This document shows positions 38,752-48,640 of a DNA stretch of 64,000 bases, piece after piece. The stretch spans positions 20,423 to 84,422 of the forward strand of contig NZ_AZFN01000008.1 of NCBI RefSeq assembly GCF_001434365.1. The letters run 5' to 3'. A model generated the notes under the pieces. That model made no database searches and had not been told where the DNA came from. It worked only from the letters and a program-made list of their open reading frames with translations. The DNA is from Limosilactobacillus gastricus DSM 16045 (GTDB lineage Bacteria > Bacillota > Bacilli > Lactobacillales > Lactobacillaceae). Each line of letters begins with the position of its first letter. The first letter of the stretch is position 1. Made by a program: the position numbers and the translations under genes.

Positions 38752-39242
38752 GCTTTTTCCCAGTGTTCAAAATGACATGAAGGAATCTTTGGATCATTGC
38801 TGATGACTGATTCACGTTTGGTTAATGTCCACTGATCATAATTGATCAGGGGCATTTTTTTATCGCCTTGAAAATCTCCCTCGATGACCGTTCGCTCCAA
38901 AACATTTACTAGGGACAAAGTTTGTTGAAACAGGCCAGCCCCACCAATAATGGCAACGGCTTGATCAGCTAATCGATCTTCTAAGACCTGTTGTAATTCA
39001 TCAATTGAATGTAAGACTGTCACTCCTGGTAGCTTAAGGTCGCGATGCGTGATCACAATATTTTCACGGTGCGGCAGAGGACGACCAATCGATAGGTAAG
39101 TATTGTAGCCCATCACAATTGGTTTACCCATGGTTACCGCCTTAAAATGCTTTAGATCCGCCGGTAGGTGCCACGGTAAAGCATTATCCTTGCCAATCCA
39201 ACCTGCTTCATCTTGAGCCCATACAAATGAAATCTCCGCCAT
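38748..39242 (-). CDS. folA: Dihydrofolate reductase
   Basis: NADPH-dependent reduction of dihydrofolate, regenerating the cofactor consumed by ThyA. 164 residues. Motifs are FVWAQDEAGWIGKDNALPWHLPADLKHFK (substrate pocket Trp and Asp, shown in separate pieces), PIVMGYNTYLSIGRPLPHR and AIIGGAGLFQQ. The length matches chromosomal DHFR of lactobacilli (about 160). It follows thyA by 9 bases, so both belong to one operon for dTMP synthesis. Confidence 0.95.
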   Translation of the reverse strand: MAEISFVWAQDEAGWIGKDNALPWHLPADLKHFKAVTMGKPIVMGYNTYLSIGRPLPHRENIVITHRDLKLPGVTVLHSIDELQQVLEDRLADQAVAIIGGAGLFQQTLSLVNVLERTVIEGDFQGDKKMPLINYDQWTLTKRESVISNDPKIPSCHFEHWEKA

Positions 39243-39251
39243 CGTATCCTC

Positions 39252-40211
39252 CTAAACCGCTACCGGAGCCTTAATAGCTGGTTCGGCTTCGTATCCTTCA
39301 AGTTTAATATCACTCATTTCATATTCATCAACCGGTTTAGCCTCATCCGGTAAGATCAACAGTGGTGCTTGATGCATTGGTCGGCTGAGTTGTTCTTTGA
39401 TTTGTTCAATATGATTACTGTAAATATGAGCGTCCCCAAAAGTGTGAACGAACTCCCCAACCTCTAAGCCACATTGATTAGCAATCATATGGGTTAATAA
39501 AGCATAACTAGCAATATTAAATGGTACCCCTAAGAAAATATCGGCACTCCGTTGATATAGTTGGCAACTCAATTTACCATTGTTGACGTAGAATTGGAAC
39601 ATCGTATGACAAGGTGGCAAGGCCATTGAAGGTACATCGGCCGGATTCCAAGCTGAGACAATTAGACGCCGTGAATTAGGATTAGTCTTAATTTGATCAA
39701 TCACATTTTGGATTTGATCAATCGGACCCTCTGGTGATTGCCAGGCCCGCCATTGACTACCGTATACTAATCCTAAATCACCATATTTGGCACTAAATTC
39801 ATCATCATTTAAAATTCGTTCACAGAATTGTCGTTTTTGTTCTTGGTAGGCCTGATTAAAATCATCATCAACTAAAGACCGCCGCCCAAAGTCCGTCATA
39901 TCTGGACCCGTATACTCATCACTTTCAACCCAGCGTTGGAATGCCCATTCGTCCCAAATGTGGTTTTTGTGTTGAAGTAAGAAACGAATATTTGTATCAC
40001 CACGTAAAAACCATAAGAGTTCACTTTTAATTAGACCAAACGGCACCTTTTTGGTAGTTAAAATAGGGAAACCCGCCTGTAAATCGAAGCGCATTTGATA
40101 CCCAAAAACGGACCGCGTTCCCGTCCCCGTCCGATCACCTTTTTCATCGCCGTGTTCCAAAACATAGCGTGCAAAATCTAAATATTGTTGTTCATTATCG
40201 TTAATTGACAT
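39252..40211 (-). CDS. thyA: Thymidylate synthase
   Basis: Converts dUMP and methylene-THF to dTMP and DHF. 319 residues, with the insertion-bearing form usual in lactobacilli (L. casei 316). Key motifs are [70 protein letters not shown] (catalytic Cys in PPCH, in part), [23 protein letters not shown] and HIYSNHIEQ. Translationally close to folA downstream and 12 bases after the ABC-F gene upstream. Confidence 0.97.
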   Translation of the reverse strand: MSINDNEQQYLDFARYVLEHGDEKGDRTGTGTRSVFGYQMRFDLQAGFPILTTKKVPFGLIKSELLWFLRGDTNIRFLLQHKNHIWDEWAFQRWVESDEYTGPDMTDFGRRSLVDDDFNQAYQEQKRQFCERILNDDEFSAKYGDLGLVYGSQWRAWQSPEGPIDQIQNVIDQIKTNPNSRRLIVSAWNPADVPSMALPPCHTMFQFYVNNGKLSCQLYQRSADIFLGVPFNIASYALLTHMIANQCGLEVGEFVHTFGDAHIYSNHIEQIKEQLSRPMHQAPLLILPDEAKPVDEYEMSDIKLEGYEAEPAIKAPVAV

Positions 40212-40223
40212 TTGAATCCTCTT

Positions 40224-42116
40224 TTATTCATCTACAAATTCACTTAAATATTCCCAACGAGCTGTTTTCTCGTCTAGGGTCTTAACAACTTCGTTTAATT
40301 CTTGTTGCAAACGGGCTAATTTTTCGTAATTATCCCCGTTTTCACTCATTGCTAATTCTAAGGCCTGTTGTTGATCGGTTAATTGATCAATATCTTCGTT
40401 TAATTGATCCCACTCTAACCGTTCTCCGTAGGTTAATTTGGTTTTGTCCTTGGTGACCTTTGGCGTGGCTTGGGGGGCAGGATTAACCCTTGATTGATCC
40501 GTCGGTTTAGAACTAGACTCATCCGACTGATTTAAATAATCGGTGAACCGCCCCACGTAACGATCAATCTTCCCTTGACCTTTAAAAATCAGCAATTGTT
40601 CAGCAACGCGATCTAAGAAATAACGATCGTGTGAAATCGTGATTACTGTTCCAGCAAAGGTATCTAAATAATCTTCCAAAACAGCAAGCGTTCCGATATC
40701 GAGGTCATTAGTTGGTTCATCTAATAACAAGACATTTGGTTGCTGCATCAAAATCTTCAATAAGAACAAGCGCCGTTTTTCACCACCGGATAATTTTCGA
40801 ATCAGCGTCCCATGCATAAAGCGTGGGAATAAAAAGCGCTCTAGTAAACCAGTAACCTCAATTCGTTGACCATTACGATCAAAGACGGATTCTGCGACTT
40901 CGGACAAATATTCAATCACCCGCTTATCTTCAGGGATTGGCTCGGTTTGTTGGGAATAATAACCTAATTTAACAGTCTCACCAATCTTAAGTACCCCGGA
41001 ATCAAGCGGTAATTGCCCCATGATTACTTTGAATAAGGTGGTTTTGCCGGCTCCATTTTCTCCGGAGATCCCGATCCGGTCATTTGCTTGGACTAACCAA
41101 TTAAAATCTTGCAAAATCGTCAGTTGGTCAAAAGTGAGATTGGCATTTTTAAACTCGATAACGTCTTTACCCAATCGCTGGGAACCTAAAGCAATTTCAA
41201 GATCTTGATCTTCTTGTAAATGACCGATTTGACTTTTTAATTCATTAAACCGATTAATCCGACCCTTTTGTTTCGTTGACCGGGCTTTAGCCCCCGTTCG
41301 CATCCAAGCTAATTCCTTTTGGTAGAGACTCTGGCGCTTCTTTTCTGTTTCCCGCGCCAATTCAATGCGGTTAGCTTTTTGTTCCACAAAGGATTGATAA
41401 TTACCATCGTAATGATAAAGATCGCCAAACGATAATTCCCAAATATGATTAGTAACCTGGTCTAAGAAATAGCGGTCATGCGTGACAATCAAAACCGCTC
41501 CTTTATAAGTAGCTAAGTAATCTTGCAACCAGATAATTGAATCTAAATCCAAGTGATTAGTTGGTTCATCTAAGATTAAGAGATCGGGATGCTGGATTAG
41601 AACTACGGCTAAACCAACTCGTTTTAGCTGTCCCCCCGAAAGTTCACTAATTTTTCGATCCAAATCCGTTAGATGTAATTGGGTCAAAATTGTTTTAATT
41701 TGGCTTTCGGCTTCCCAAGCATTCGCCTGGTCCATTTGAACTTGTAACTTAGTATAAGCTTCGATTGCTTGGGGATCTTCTGGATGTTGACTAAATTCAT
41801 CCAAAGCTTGATGATACCGCCGAATCAGCTTAAAAACGGCCTGATCACTGGCAAAAACAGCCTCAGTCACAGTCTTTTGAGGATCAAGATTGGGCTGCTG
41901 TTGTAAGTAACCAATTGTATAGTCGCTCGGCTTTGTGATTGTCCCCTGCTCAGCATTCGTCAGTCCCGCAATCACATTTAATAAACTAGTTTTCCCGCTC
42001 CCATTTGTCCCAATTAAACCGATACGGTCATTTTCATTGATAATAAAGGAAACATCTTTAAATAAGGTTTTCTCACCATAAGTACTAGTTAAGTTGTCGG
42101 CCCGTAAGGTCTGCAT
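40224..42116 (-). CDS. ABC-F type ATPase, Uup-like
   Basis: Soluble twin ATP-binding-cassette protein of 630 residues, which acts on the ribosome or, for Uup, on branched DNA intermediates. Each half has a Walker A (GTNGSGKTSLLN; GENGAGKTTLFK), an ABC signature (LSGGQLKRVGLA; LSGGEKRRLFLL) and Walker B (LLILDEPTNHLD; VLLLDEPTNDLD). The inter-domain linker is basic, and a C-terminal coiled coil (LEWDQLNEDIDQLTDQQQAL onward) is typical of Uup. No membrane part, so not a transporter. It lies 4 bases after cca. Confidence 0.93.
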   Translation of the reverse strand: MQTLRADNLTSTYGEKTLFKDVSFIINENDRIGLIGTNGSGKTSLLNVIAGLTNAEQGTITKPSDYTIGYLQQQPNLDPQKTVTEAVFASDQAVFKLIRRYHQALDEFSQHPEDPQAIEAYTKLQVQMDQANAWEAESQIKTILTQLHLTDLDRKISELSGGQLKRVGLAVVLIQHPDLLILDEPTNHLDLDSIIWLQDYLATYKGAVLIVTHDRYFLDQVTNHIWELSFGDLYHYDGNYQSFVEQKANRIELARETEKKRQSLYQKELAWMRTGAKARSTKQKGRINRFNELKSQIGHLQEDQDLEIALGSQRLGKDVIEFKNANLTFDQLTILQDFNWLVQANDRIGISGENGAGKTTLFKVIMGQLPLDSGVLKIGETVKLGYYSQQTEPIPEDKRVIEYLSEVAESVFDRNGQRIEVTGLLERFLFPRFMHGTLIRKLSGGEKRRLFLLKILMQQPNVLLLDEPTNDLDIGTLAVLEDYLDTFAGTVITISHDRYFLDRVAEQLLIFKGQGKIDRYVGRFTDYLNQSDESSSKPTDQSRVNPAPQATPKVTKDKTKLTYGERLEWDQLNEDIDQLTDQQQALELAMSENGDNYEKLARLQQELNEVVKTLDEKTARWEYLSEFVDE

Positions 42117-42120
42117 ACTA

Positions 42121-43326
42121 CTATCCTTTCAATTTGCTTGCTAACGCAATTAGATCTATTGGCTGGTTCTTGGCCTTTTGAGTCAAGACTGCAACTTGCA
42201 ATTGCCTAATTATTTGACCTAACTGTGGCCCAGGTTTAATTCCTACTGTGGTAATTAAATCGCCACCTTTGATTGCCAATTCATGTGAATCATGAATTGG
42301 TAATTCTTCATAATCACGCAAAATAGTAGCTTGATCATGCTCGATATTAAGCACTTGAGCGACCTCATGAGCCCATTGGAGTCGCTTAGCGTTCATTCTA
42401 AATAACAATTCTGGGGTCACTTGTTGTTTTTGTAGCGCATCTAAAAATTGAACCACTAGACGCGTTTCTTTAATGCAATCATTAGATAATTTCCACTGCT
42501 TTAGTAGGTCTGGAATGGTTTCATCAGCATATCCGCCCGCAAACATTAAAGTCGCCAACGCAGATACTGGGGACGTCAAATACCAATTATCTAAAGCTAC
42601 CAAATCCTGCAAAGTCGTTCTTTGATCGGCTAACGTGGGCGTATACTTAAACAGGTTCGTTTCCAACATTACTTGAAGTCCCCTCGTGGGATTTGTGCCC
42701 ATGAATAGCTTTTCTAATTCGACTTGAATTCTTTCAACCGCAATTTTAGACAACAATGTTGCATTATCAGTGATTCCTTGAATCGTTTCGGGATCAATCT
42801 CAAAATCTAGTTGACTTGCAAAACGCACGGCCCGCATCATTCGTAAGGCATCTTCATGGAAACGCTCATCAGGATTGCCGACTGCACGAATGAGACAATT
42901 AGTGAGATCATGCAAACCATCAAAAAGATCGATTACTTCCCCTGTCCGTTTTAAGGCCAAGGCATTAATGGTGAAATCTCGTCGTTGTAAATCTTCGGCC
43001 AAGGAGCGAACAAAGGTCACTTCATCGGGGCGACGAAAATCCTGGTAGCCGCTTTCAGTCCGAAAAGTAGTCGTCTCATATCCTTTCCCATGATCTAAAA
43101 TCATAACCGTCCCGTGTTCAATTCCGGTATCGACGGTCCGTGAAAAAATCGCTTTAATTTCACTCGGATAAGCACTAGTTGCAATATCAATATCATGTAG
43201 AGGTTGACCCAAGATCGTATCTCGAACACAACCACCAACAAAATAAGCCTCAAAACCAGCTGCTTCAATTTGTGCTAAGACTGGTTCTGCTTCCTTAAAT
43301 TCTGTTGGTAGTTGCTCGATGATCAT
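42121..43326 (-). CDS. cca: CCA-adding tRNA nucleotidyltransferase
   Basis: Adds or repairs the 3' CCA of tRNAs using CTP and ATP. 401 residues, class II. The catalytic head has FVGGCVRDTILGQPLHDIDIATS (two carboxylates in DID), then RRDFTINALALKRTG, DPDERFHEDALRMMRAVRFASQL-type neck motif, and a helical tail. The lack of an HD domain fits Gram-positive CCA enzymes. Note tRNA genes were not seen in the window. It is followed by the Uup-like gene with 4 bases between. Confidence 0.95.
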   Translation of the reverse strand: MIIEQLPTEFKEAEPVLAQIEAAGFEAYFVGGCVRDTILGQPLHDIDIATSAYPSEIKAIFSRTVDTGIEHGTVMILDHGKGYETTTFRTESGYQDFRRPDEVTFVRSLAEDLQRRDFTINALALKRTGEVIDLFDGLHDLTNCLIRAVGNPDERFHEDALRMMRAVRFASQLDFEIDPETIQGITDNATLLSKIAVERIQVELEKLFMGTNPTRGLQVMLETNLFKYTPTLADQRTTLQDLVALDNWYLTSPVSALATLMFAGGYADETIPDLLKQWKLSNDCIKETRLVVQFLDALQKQQVTPELLFRMNAKRLQWAHEVAQVLNIEHDQATILRDYEELPIHDSHELAIKGGDLITTVGIKPGPQLGQIIRQLQVAVLTQKAKNQPIDLIALASKLKG

Positions 43327-43381
43327 ATTCTTACCCCTTTAACGTAAATCCAATACATATTCTAACAAAGAATTTAAATTA

Positions 43382-43422
43382 AAAAAAGTTTGCTAGCTCC
43401 GCAAATAGGGAGCCCAACAAAC
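43382..43422 (-). terminator. Terminator of the TPR-protein gene
   Basis: Minus-strand arms GTTTGTTGGGCTCC and GGAGCTAGCAAAC with an 8-base loop, followed by seven T, immediately past the stop codon. Confidence 0.88.
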
Positions 43423-43424
43423 CA

Positions 43425-44693
43425 TTAATACATTTGATCTTCAAATTCAGCAAGCCGCTCCGCCATTTCTGTATCAGTCGGGACTAATTCAACATATCTT
43501 TGTAGTTGATCGAACATTAAGTCCCGTTCCCCCACGGCTTGGTAATAATCAATTAATTGATATAAAAAGTCAGGATTATCTTCAAAAGCCGGCAAAGCAG
43601 CACTGAATGCTTGCCCTGCCTGGTCAAATTGTTCCAGACGCCAATACGATTGGGCCCGGTTCCATTCAACTTGGGGATCAACCACTTCGTCATCTTCTAC
43701 AGATGCTAATAAGTTAAGATTATCCTGATCACGCTGCTGGGATAATAAAAAATTACTGTATTGAATCGTAATCGTTAAGTTGTCTGGATCTATTTCATGA
43801 GCTCGTTGTAAATATTGATCCATTAACTGATCATCACCTAAATGACTAGCATAATCAGCCGCTTGCGCATATAAATTCTCATTGTATTGGTCAACACTCA
43901 AACCCTCTTGAACAGTTTTGAGTGCTTGTTGGTAGTCATTTTCTTGTTCATAAACTGTTGCTAAGGCCGGATATGCACTGGCATATTGACTATCATCATC
44001 AATTAAAGCTTGTAAGCTTTGCTCCGCCGCATTTAGTTTTCCTAATTGTAATTGGGTAAAACCAGTTTGAAAGCGAATATCGCTAGATTGATACTGTGGA
44101 TCAACCTGCTCTAAATATCCTAAAGCCTGGTCAAAATGACCGCTTTGGGCATAAGCAGTCCCTAAGCGACCCGCAATATCAACCTTGGCAAATTCTAGGT
44201 AGCCAGCTTGAATCAAAGCAAAATAATATCGGATCGCTTGTTCAGGCTTGCCAATCAGATTATAGAATTCCCCTAAAGCGAACAAAACTGCTGGTTCATC
44301 TGGTGCTAATTGATAAGCTTCCAGTAATTTGCTTTCCGTCACTTCAAACTGTTCTTCAGTTTGGTATAGGTCAGCCGCTACCAAAAGTGCTGGAACATAA
44401 GCGTCAGAATCCTCAGTAATTTGATTTAAATAGGTCAAGGCTTCATCATTATGATCGTTATCAATCGCAATTTCTGCCAAGGCAGTCCGTAAGACGTCTT
44501 CATCAGGATATTTTTCTAATAGCTTTAAGTAGACCCGTTGCGCCTGATTTAAAAAACCCAGTCCATATAATTCTTCGGCTAAATTAAATAGCGTTTCATC
44601 ATCATCTTTACGGAGCGCCCAGGCAAAAGATTTTTTGGCGTCTGCCAACTGACCACGATCAAGTTGATCTAACATTTTTTCAGAATAGGACAT
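43425..44693 (-). CDS. Tetratricopeptide-repeat protein, YpiA-like
   Basis: 422 residues, almost entirely TPR helices, and strongly acidic. Start is taken at the ATG at 44693 (M-S-Y-S-E-K-M-L-D) because AGAGG lies 7 bases before; the upstream in-frame ATGs at 44729 and 44723 lack such a site. At least ten TPR-like units can be traced (for example LFNLAEELYGLGFLNQAQRV, AVLFALGEFYNLIGKPEQAI). It probably serves as a scaffold, without enzymatic motifs. Placement after hup and near aroA-type loci is shared with other Firmicutes; the function is unknown. Confidence 0.85.
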   Translation of the reverse strand: MSYSEKMLDQLDRGQLADAKKSFAWALRKDDDETLFNLAEELYGLGFLNQAQRVYLKLLEKYPDEDVLRTALAEIAIDNDHNDEALTYLNQITEDSDAYVPALLVAADLYQTEEQFEVTESKLLEAYQLAPDEPAVLFALGEFYNLIGKPEQAIRYYFALIQAGYLEFAKVDIAGRLGTAYAQSGHFDQALGYLEQVDPQYQSSDIRFQTGFTQLQLGKLNAAEQSLQALIDDDSQYASAYPALATVYEQENDYQQALKTVQEGLSVDQYNENLYAQAADYASHLGDDQLMDQYLQRAHEIDPDNLTITIQYSNFLLSQQRDQDNLNLLASVEDDEVVDPQVEWNRAQSYWRLEQFDQAGQAFSAALPAFEDNPDFLYQLIDYYQAVGERDLMFDQLQRYVELVPTDTEMAERLAEFEDQMY

Positions 44694-44737
44694 AGTTACC
44701 TCTTTATTATCAAAATTTGGCATGATCAATGAAGTTC

Positions 44738-44769
44738 AAAAAGGCGCGAACAACAATGTTGCTCGCGCC
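44738..44769 (-). terminator. Terminator of hup
   Basis: Minus-strand arms GGCGCGAGCAACA and TTGTTCGCGCC, followed by five T, 17 bases after the HU stop. Confidence 0.9.
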
Positions 44770-44785
44770 ATCGGATTAGTTAAGA

Positions 44786-45061
44786 TTACTTAACAGCATC
44801 CTTCAAGGCCTTACCTGGCTTAAATGCAGGAACCTTGCTTGCTGGAATTTGGATTTCTTCACCAGTTTGTGGGTTACGACCCTTACGAGCTGCACGTTCA
44901 CGAACTTCGAAGTTACCAAAACCAATAAGTTGAACTTTTTCACCCTTAGCTAATGAAGCTTCGATTGATGAAAATACTGCATCAACAGCTGCAGTAGCAT
45001 CCTTCTTGGTTAAACCAGTTGATGCTGCAACATTGTTAACTAATTCAGCTTTGTTTGCCAT
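44786..45061 (-). CDS. hup: DNA-binding protein HU
   Basis: Abundant nucleoid protein that bends DNA as a dimer. 91 residues from the ATG at 45061; GGGAGGTG is 9 bases before it, while the GTG at 45073 forms part of that site. HU/IHF signature is [21 protein letters not shown], with the DNA-intercalating arm in [15 protein letters not shown]. It has its own promoter, a leader of about 100 bases with two hairpins, and a strong terminator, which fits a highly expressed monocistronic gene. Confidence 0.97.
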   Translation of the reverse strand: MANKAELVNNVAASTGLTKKDATAAVDAVFSSIEASLAKGEKVQLIGFGNFEVRERAARKGRNPQTGEEIQIPASKVPAFKPGKALKDAVK

Positions 45062-45082
45062 GTCAAATTTCACCTCCCACGG

Positions 45083-45134
45083 TTAGCAAATAACTTGCTA
45101 TGTGATAGTTAATTTTGAGTGGTCCAAAATTAAC
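45083..45134 (-). promoter_or_regulatory. Two tandem hairpins in the hup 5' leader
   Basis: The leader (minus strand) contains a perfect 10-bp hairpin, arms GTTAATTTTG and CAAAATTAAC with a 7-base loop (45108-45134). Then comes a second, TAGCAA and TTGCTA with a 5-base loop (45083-45099), which ends just before the ribosome site. Neither is followed by a T run, so they are not terminators. They may stabilise the mRNA or let HU or another protein control translation. Confidence 0.55.
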
Positions 45135-45170
45135 GAAATAATAACGAACCATCGCATCATTTCAAAAACA

Positions 45171-45199
45171 AGATTATCATACAATGCCCGTCATGACAA
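45171..45199 (-). promoter_or_regulatory. Candidate hup promoter
   Basis: TTGTCA (-35, 45194-45199) and TAATCT (-10, 45171-45176) with a 17-bp spacer on the minus strand, with an alternative overlapping GATAAT. The rest of the gap to der is AT-rich with no gene. Confidence 0.6.
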
Positions 45200-45271
45200 G
45201 CATTATCACAATTTTATCTTAACTTATATATATCAATTCTTTTATCAGATATTAGGTATATATTGCTACAT

Positions 45272-46585
45272 TTATTTTCGTTGACGTTTTATCAAATGAA
45301 TTGGGGTTCCGGTAAAGTCAAAGGCGGCTCGAATCCGGTTTTCAAGATACCGTTCATAAGAAAAATGCATCAGGTCAGGATCATTGACAAACACCACAAA
45401 TGTTGGTGGTTGAATAGCCACTTGAGTTGCGTAATATAGACGTAAGCGGCGACCATTTAACGATGGTGCCGGATTGGCAGCAACGGCGTCCATAATAACA
45501 TCGTTTAATACTGACGATTGGACTCGCCGGGTGTGATGTTCATACGCTTCTAAGACCATCTCCGGTAATTTAAATAGCCGTTGTTTGGTCTTAGCTGATA
45601 CAAAGATAATTGGGGCATAGGACAGATACTGGAACTCTTGCCGGATTAAATTAGTAAAGTCAGTCATCGTGCGTTGGTCCCGATCAGGAATCGTGTCCCA
45701 CTTATTAACCGCAATAATGATCGCCTTCCCGGCCTCATGGGCATAACCGGCAACGTGCTTATCTAACTCCCGAATCCCTTCTTCAGCGTTCAATACAAAG
45801 ATTACGACATCAGAATCATCAATCGCCCGCATAGAACGCATCAAGGCATACCGCTCGGTATTCTCATAGAGTTTCCCTTTTTTCTTAATTCCAGCCGTAT
45901 CAACCATGGTAAATTCGTGGCCGTCGGGTGTTTTAAAGTTGGTATCAATCGAATCACGGGTGGTTCCAGCAATGTCAGAAACAATCACCCGATCTTCTCC
46001 TAACATAGCATTCACAATTGATGACTTTCCAACATTGGGACGGCCTATGAAACTGAACCGAATACGTTGATCATCTTGAGCATTAGATCTCTCAGGGAAA
46101 TGTTTAATCACTTCGTCTAACAAATCCCCAATTCCGACCCCGTGAACACTCGAAACCGGATATGGTTCACCTAAGCCAAGGGAATAAAAGTCAAAAATTT
46201 GAGTCCGGCGTTCTGGATTGTCAACCTTATTAACCGCTAAAACAACCGGCTTATGGGATCGATAGAGAATTTTAGCAACTTGCTCATCAGCATCAGTCAC
46301 CCCATTTTCAACATTGACCACCATGACAATGACATCAGCCTCATCAATAGCCACCTCTGCCTGCTCACGAATTTGAGTCGTTAATGGTTGGTCAGAAATT
46401 TCAATTCCTCCAGTATCAATCATACTGAATTCTTTGCCAAGCCAATCGCCATGGGCATAGATACGGTCACGAGTAACACCAGGAGTATCTTCAACAATTG
46501 AAATCCGTTCACCAGCAATCCGATTAAAAAGCGTGGATTTACCGACGTTTGGTCGACCGACAATTGCTACAATTGGATTTGCCAT
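45272..46585 (-). CDS. der: Ribosome-associated GTPase Der (EngA)
   Basis: Tandem-GTPase needed for 50S ribosome assembly. 437 residues. First G domain: [27 protein letters not shown]; second: [30 protein letters not shown]-terminal KH-like domain follows ([16 protein letters not shown]). The length matches B. subtilis Der (436). A good GGAG site precedes the ATG. Separated from rpsA by that gene's terminator. Confidence 0.98.
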   Translation of the reverse strand: MANPIVAIVGRPNVGKSTLFNRIAGERISIVEDTPGVTRDRIYAHGDWLGKEFSMIDTGGIEISDQPLTTQIREQAEVAIDEADVIVMVVNVENGVTDADEQVAKILYRSHKPVVLAVNKVDNPERRTQIFDFYSLGLGEPYPVSSVHGVGIGDLLDEVIKHFPERSNAQDDQRIRFSFIGRPNVGKSSIVNAMLGEDRVIVSDIAGTTRDSIDTNFKTPDGHEFTMVDTAGIKKKGKLYENTERYALMRSMRAIDDSDVVIFVLNAEEGIRELDKHVAGYAHEAGKAIIIAVNKWDTIPDRDQRTMTDFTNLIRQEFQYLSYAPIIFVSAKTKQRLFKLPEMVLEAYEHHTRRVQSSVLNDVIMDAVAANPAPSLNGRRLRLYYATQVAIQPPTFVVFVNDPDLMHFSYERYLENRIRAAFDFTGTPIHLIKRQRK

Positions 46586-46607
46586 TTTTTGCTCCTTTCT
46601 TTTCCAA

Positions 46608-46632
46608 AATAAAAGCCGGGGAAGCCCCGACT
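46608..46632 (-). terminator. Terminator of rpsA
   Basis: Minus-strand stem AGTCGGGG and CCCCGGCT with a 3-base loop, then TTTATTTT, 21 bases after the stop codon. Confidence 0.82.
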
Positions 46633-46652
46633 AGATATTAGCAAGTAAAAGA

Positions 46653-47882
46653 TTACTTACCAGCATTCTTTAATTCGTCCCCGATTAAATCACCAAGGGT
46701 GAAACCAGTTTCTTCTTCGGGAGCGTCAGCCGCAAAATTGTTATTGTTATTGCGACGACGTGGACGACGAGAACCACCATTGTTGCTTTCAGCATCCTTT
46801 GGTGCTTCTTGTAATGCCTTGATTGATAAGCCAAGACGTTGCTTGTCAGCTTCAACATTCAAGACCTTAACTTGCACTTCTTCACCCACTTTAAGTACAT
46901 CAGCTGGAGTAGCAATGTGCTTATGTGAAATTTGTGAAATGTGAACCAAACCTTCAACACCAGGGAATACTTCTACAAAGGCACCGAAGCTAGTCAAACG
47001 CTTAACAGTACCAGTCAAGACAGTTCCTTGAGGCGCTTTGCTTTCAATATCATCCCATGGTCCTGGTAAGGTTTGCTTGATTGATAATGAAATCCGTTCG
47101 CGTTCTGGATCAACACTCAAGACCTTAACCTTCACATCTTCACCAACTTCTAATACATCAGCTGGCTTATCAACGTGATCGTATGAGATTTCAGAAACGT
47201 GAACTAAACCATCAACCCCACCAAGGTCAATGAAGGCCCCAAAGTTGGTCATCCGAGCAACCTTACCTTCAACTACATCACCAGGTGCTAATTCACCGAA
47301 GATCTTAGCAGCTGCTTCAGCATGTTGTTCTTGAACAATTTCCTTGTGAGAAAGGATCAAACGATTTTCACTTGGTTCAATTTCAACAATCTTGAATTCA
47401 AGTTCTTGACCCTTAAATTGGTTTAAGTCATCAACATAGTGATCAGTAATCATTGATGCTGGCACGAAACCACGTACACCAGCGTCAACAACCAAACCAC
47501 CACGGACAGCTTGAGTAACCGTAGCGGTCAAAGTTTCACCATTATCAAACTTAGCTTGGATTTCATCCCAAACCTTCATGGCTTCTAAGCGCCGATGAGA
47601 AAGAAGGTAGCTACCGTTTTCCTTATCGCTGCCGATCTTTGAGATCACGACTAAATCCAATACATCACCAACTTTAACGACTTCATTGATGTCGTTAACT
47701 GGCTTCGTTGACAATTGGTTAGCAGGAACGATTCCTTCTACACCTGAGCCTTCAATCCCAACGACTGCTTGGCGATCGTCATCGATTTGCAATACCTTTC
47801 CCTTAACAACATCACCAACGTTAACTGGTTTAATGCTGTCAAGTGCTTCTAACATAGCGTTATTGTTTTCATTTTCAGCCAT
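46653..47882 (-). CDS. rpsA: 30S ribosomal protein S1 homologue
   Basis: RNA-binding protein with four S1 domains (approx. residues 16-95, 110-180, 195-270, 280-355), 409 residues, compared with six domains in E. coli S1. Recurrent S1 signatures are GVEGIVPANQLS, GVRGFVPASMI, FGAFIDLGGVDGLVHVSEISY and FGAFVEVFPGVEGLVHISQISH. The tail is rich in Arg and Asn (SRRPRRRNNNNNF). In low-GC Gram-positives the equivalent protein assists mRNA binding. Located between cmk and der, as in many Firmicutes. AGGAGG precedes the ATG at good spacing. Confidence 0.95.
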   Translation of the reverse strand: MAENENNNAMLEALDSIKPVNVGDVVKGKVLQIDDDRQAVVGIEGSGVEGIVPANQLSTKPVNDINEVVKVGDVLDLVVISKIGSDKENGSYLLSHRRLEAMKVWDEIQAKFDNGETLTATVTQAVRGGLVVDAGVRGFVPASMITDHYVDDLNQFKGQELEFKIVEIEPSENRLILSHKEIVQEQHAEAAAKIFGELAPGDVVEGKVARMTNFGAFIDLGGVDGLVHVSEISYDHVDKPADVLEVGEDVKVKVLSVDPERERISLSIKQTLPGPWDDIESKAPQGTVLTGTVKRLTSFGAFVEVFPGVEGLVHISQISHKHIATPADVLKVGEEVQVKVLNVEADKQRLGLSIKALQEAPKDAESNNGGSRRPRRRNNNNNFAADAPEEETGFTLGDLIGDELKNAGK

Positions 47883-47959
47883 CTAAAATAATCCTCCTAG
47901 CAACAATTAACTCTGAACACCATTTTACAGTAAAAAAAATGATTTGACCAGCATTTACT

Positions 47960-48628
47960 TTAATTGTCTTTTACTTTTTTAATAATTTCATTAACGACTT
48001 CATCAATGGTCAATGCGGTGGTATCTAACCGAATTGCATCCGCCGCTTGAACTAATGGCGATACCTTACGCGTTGAATCCTTTTGATCCCGTAACTCGAT
48101 CGCTTTTTGTAATTCTTCGATCGATTGCGTGGCAATTCCCCGTGCTTGGTTATCTAAATACCGCCGGCGGGCTCGTTCATGGGCTGAAGCAACCATAAAA
48201 ATCTTTACAGGTGCCTGTGGTAGCACGGTTGTGCCAATATCACGACCATCCATGACAATATTATTCTGACTCGCAATTTCACGTTGCATCTTAACCATTG
48301 CTTGGCGTACTGCTGGAATTGCCGCCACCGTTGATACATTTTGTGCCACTTCATTAGTTCGAATTAACTGGGTAACGTTTTGATCACCAAGCCAAACCTG
48401 TTGTGGATCACCCGTTTCAAAACGTAATGGTAAATTTTCAGCAATTGCTGCAACCTTAACTTGATCATTCAAATCAATCTTTTGTTGGAGCGCCGCTAGC
48501 GTAACCGCACGGTACATGGCGCCTGTATCACAGTAGATATAGCCAAATTTTTGCGCCACTAACTTAGCGACCGTACTCTTCCCAGCTGAGGCCGGTCCAT
48601 CAATTGCTACTTGAAATCCTTTTGTCAT
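47960..48628 (-). CDS. cmk: Cytidylate kinase
   Basis: Phosphorylates CMP and dCMP with ATP; 222 residues. P-loop is IDGPASAGKSTVAK, CMP-binding region DTGAMYRAVTLAAL, DGRDIGTTVLPQAPVKIFM and lid RRYLDNQARG. Length is typical of bacterial Cmk. It lies 12 bases after the LysM gene and in the conserved cmk-rpsA-der order. Confidence 0.97.
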   Translation of the reverse strand: MTKGFQVAIDGPASAGKSTVAKLVAQKFGYIYCDTGAMYRAVTLAALQQKIDLNDQVKVAAIAENLPLRFETGDPQQVWLGDQNVTQLIRTNEVAQNVSTVAAIPAVRQAMVKMQREIASQNNIVMDGRDIGTTVLPQAPVKIFMVASAHERARRRYLDNQARGIATQSIEELQKAIELRDQKDSTRKVSPLVQAADAIRLDTTALTIDEVVNEIIKKVKDN

Positions 48629-48640
48629 GCTATCCCCTAA

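Noticed and set aside
45102..45284. Plus-strand small gene of 60 residues in the hup leader
   Set aside because: It overlaps the hup promoter and leader, is composed of AT-rich random codons and lacks a ribosome site.
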